Shown here piece after piece: positions 4,724 to 6,205 of a DNA stretch of 6,205 bases. Source of the DNA: Bacillota bacterium (GTDB lineage: Bacteria; Bacillota; Clostridia; Acetivibrionales; DSM-1351); assembly GCA_023431385.1 (NCBI GenBank), contig JAEYWA010000160.1, positions 1 through 6,205 on the forward strand, read 5' to 3'. The position numbers and the translations under genes were made by a program. Under the pieces are notes generated by a model that made no database searches, was not told the origin of the DNA, and worked only from the letters and a program-made list of their open reading frames with translations. How positions within the stretch are numbered: position 1 is the first letter of the stretch; every line of letters starts with the position of its first letter.

Positions 4724-5692
4724 ATGAAAAATATACTTAATCATAAAGCACTTCAAAAATTTATAATAATTTTAATCACTTATGCAATAGTTCAAGGGCT
4801 AATAACTGCAGGGTTTATTGACGACTATATACAAACCACCCTGGCTACTATTTGTATCAATATAGTTCTTGCTGTCAGCTTAAATCTCATTACAGGCTTT
4901 ACTGGACAGTTCTCATTGGGACATGCCGGATTTATGTCAATTGGTGCATATGTGTGTGCGATTATAACTATAAATAATCCTACTACTATGGGATTTATAG
5001 GAGGTATAATTGCTGGAGCTGTTGCCGCAGCATTCATTGGAGCCCTTGTAGGGCTGCCTACCTTGAGACTTAGAGGTGATTACCTTGCAATTGCAACCCT
5101 GGGTATGGCCGAAATAATAAAAATCATATTTTTGAACCTGGATATTACAAACGGAGCCGCAGGACTTCAGGGAATTCCCCAGTTTGTAAACTGGACCTGG
5201 TTGTTTTTCTTTACCGTCGTTTCGGTAGTAATAATAGCCAATTTCTTAAAATCCTCCCACGGACGTGCATGTATCTCCATTCGAGAGGATGAAATTGCTG
5301 CCGAATCTATGGGTGTCAATACCACAAAATACAAAGTAATCTCGTTTACCATGGGGGCTTTTTTTGCAGGAATAGCCGGAGGACTCTATGCTTCCTATTT
5401 CTATTTCCTCAAGCCAGACATGTTTGGGTTCCTGAAATCGGTGGATGTATTGGTTATTGTTGTTCTGGGTGGCCTTGGAAGTATTTCGGGTTCAATAATA
5501 GCCGCAATATTGCTGGCAGTTATTTCAACCTTTTTACAATCCTTTTCTGATGTACGTATGATAATATATGCGCTGCTGTTAATTATATTAATGCTGTTCA
5601 GACCTCAGGGGCTATTGGGTTCAAAAGAAATTTCATTATCCGTCTTCAAAAAGATCGGAATCAAGTCAAAACGCCCAAAGGAGGAGGTTTAA
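4724..5692 (+). CDS. livM: Branched-chain amino acid-type ABC transporter permease LivM
   Basis: LivM is the second permease subunit, pairing with LivH. The 322-residue product has roughly eight to ten hydrophobic segments. Signatures are GFTGQFSLGHAGF (58-70), LRLRGDYLAIATLGMAEII (114-132), TNGAAGLQGIP (142-152), the cytoplasmic ATPase-contact loop SHGRACISIREDEIAAESMG (178-197), and FRPQGLLG (292-299) near the end. The C-terminal tail is basic and cytosolic. The frame is open upstream to a TTG at 4670 inside livH, but I place the start at the ATG at 4724. That gives the usual N-terminus, follows GGAG/GAAGGTG (4707-4716) and leaves only four bases after the livH stop. livG begins two bases after its TAA, so livH, livM and livG form one translationally linked unit. 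Confidence 0.95.
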   Translation: MKNILNHKALQKFIIILITYAIVQGLITAGFIDDYIQTTLATICINIVLAVSLNLITGFTGQFSLGHAGFMSIGAYVCAIITINNPTTMGFIGGIIAGAVAAAFIGALVGLPTLRLRGDYLAIATLGMAEIIKIIFLNLDITNGAAGLQGIPQFVNWTWLFFFTVVSVVIIANFLKSSHGRACISIREDEIAAESMGVNTTKYKVISFTMGAFFAGIAGGLYASYFYFLKPDMFGFLKSVDVLVIVVLGGLGSISGSIIAAILLAVISTFLQSFSDVRMIIYALLLIILMLFRPQGLLGSKEISLSVFKKIGIKSKRPKEEV

Positions 5693-5693
5693 T

Positions 5694-6205
5694 ATGGCTA
5701 TATTGACTGTAAAAGATCTGACCAAATCCTTTGGCGGCTTGACAGCTGTTTCAAAGGTAAATATAGAATTACAGCAAGGAGAACTGGTAGGACTTATAGG
5801 ACCAAACGGTGCCGGAAAGACTACAGCCTTTAACCTTCTGACCGGTGTTTATGAACCGACGGCAGGTACAGTTACTTTGGCTAAGAAGGGTGTCCAAAAA
5901 GATATTCAAGGTATGAAGCCTTATAATGTATGTAAGGAAGGTATGGCGAGAACCTTTCAGAATATTCGTCTATTTAAGGATCTGACAGTTCTGGACAATG
6001 TACGTATTGCTATGAATCAAAACGTTAAATACGGCTTAATATCTTCATTCTTTCATCTTCCGGCGTATGTTAAGGCCGAGAAGGAATTGGAGAAAAAAAG
6101 TGTTGAGCTTTTACAAATATTCCATCTTGAGGGTAAGAAGGATGAACTGGCAAAGAACTTACCATACGGTGAACAGAGACACCTTGAAATAGTAAGAGCT
6201 CTTGC
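5694..6205 (+). CDS. livG: Branched-chain amino acid-type ABC transporter ATPase LivG (partial, 3' end outside window)
   Basis: LivG is one of two cytoplasmic ATPases that power the importer. The window holds 170 complete codons of a protein normally about 250-260 residues long, so it is cut by the window edge and not truncated by mutation. Visible parts are the N-terminal strand MAILTVKDLTKSFGGLTAV with the base-stacking aromatic F13, the Walker A G36-PNGAGKTT (36-44), the Q-loop ARTFQN with Q89, and the ABC signature region LPYGEQRHLEIVRALA (156-171, last codon incomplete). The Walker B Asp-Glu and switch His lie beyond the edge. Spacing between Q-loop and signature is long, as is typical for LivG compared with LivF. 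The start ATG follows AAAGGAGGAGG (5678-5688) and is separated from the livM stop by one base. Confidence 0.95.
   Translation, partial: MAILTVKDLTKSFGGLTAVSKVNIELQQGELVGLIGPNGAGKTTAFNLLTGVYEPTAGTVTLAKKGVQKDIQGMKPYNVCKEGMARTFQNIRLFKDLTVLDNVRIAMNQNVKYGLISSFFHLPAYVKAEKELEKKSVELLQIFHLEGKKDELAKNLPYGEQRHLEIVRAL

Overview
The window reads as chromosomal DNA of a low-GC Gram-positive bacterium of the class Clostridia. The evidence is AT-rich intergenic DNA, strong purine-rich Shine-Dalgarno (SD) sites, a sigma-A promoter close to consensus, and proteins that look clostridial. A cellulolytic Ruminiclostridium-type relative is my guess from the overall look of the proteins; no marker in the window proves it. 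All recognised genes lie on the + strand.

Region 1 (1-2370) is the conserved ribosome and tRNA maturation cluster: rpsP (ribosomal protein S16), khpA (KH-domain RNA-binding protein), rimM (16S rRNA processing / 30S maturation factor) and trmD (tRNA m1G37 methyltransferase). rimM and trmD overlap by one base. A putative terminator follows khpA and a very clear one follows trmD. In many Firmicutes rplS (L19) comes directly after trmD; here it does not.

Region 2 (2371-6205) is a branched-chain-amino-acid-type ABC importer: livJ (lipoprotein binding protein), livH and livM (permeases) and the start of livG (ATPase), cut by the window edge. A TTGACA-17-TAGAAT promoter precedes livJ. livF would be expected past the window.

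The least ordinary parts are two intergenic regions with RNA-level structure. The 334-nt rpsP-khpA gap holds several alternating copies of GGAGGTTA and its complement TAACCTCC, an 88-nt compound hairpin, two overlapping short ORFs with good SDs, and an exact 10-bp complement to the khpA ribosome-binding site. The 119-nt livJ-livH gap holds two mutually exclusive hairpins, one of which covers the SD of livH, whose start codon is TTG. Both look like candidate cis-acting translational control elements. These are paper folds and have not been tested or compared with relatives. I see no mobile element, CRISPR array, tRNA or rRNA gene.
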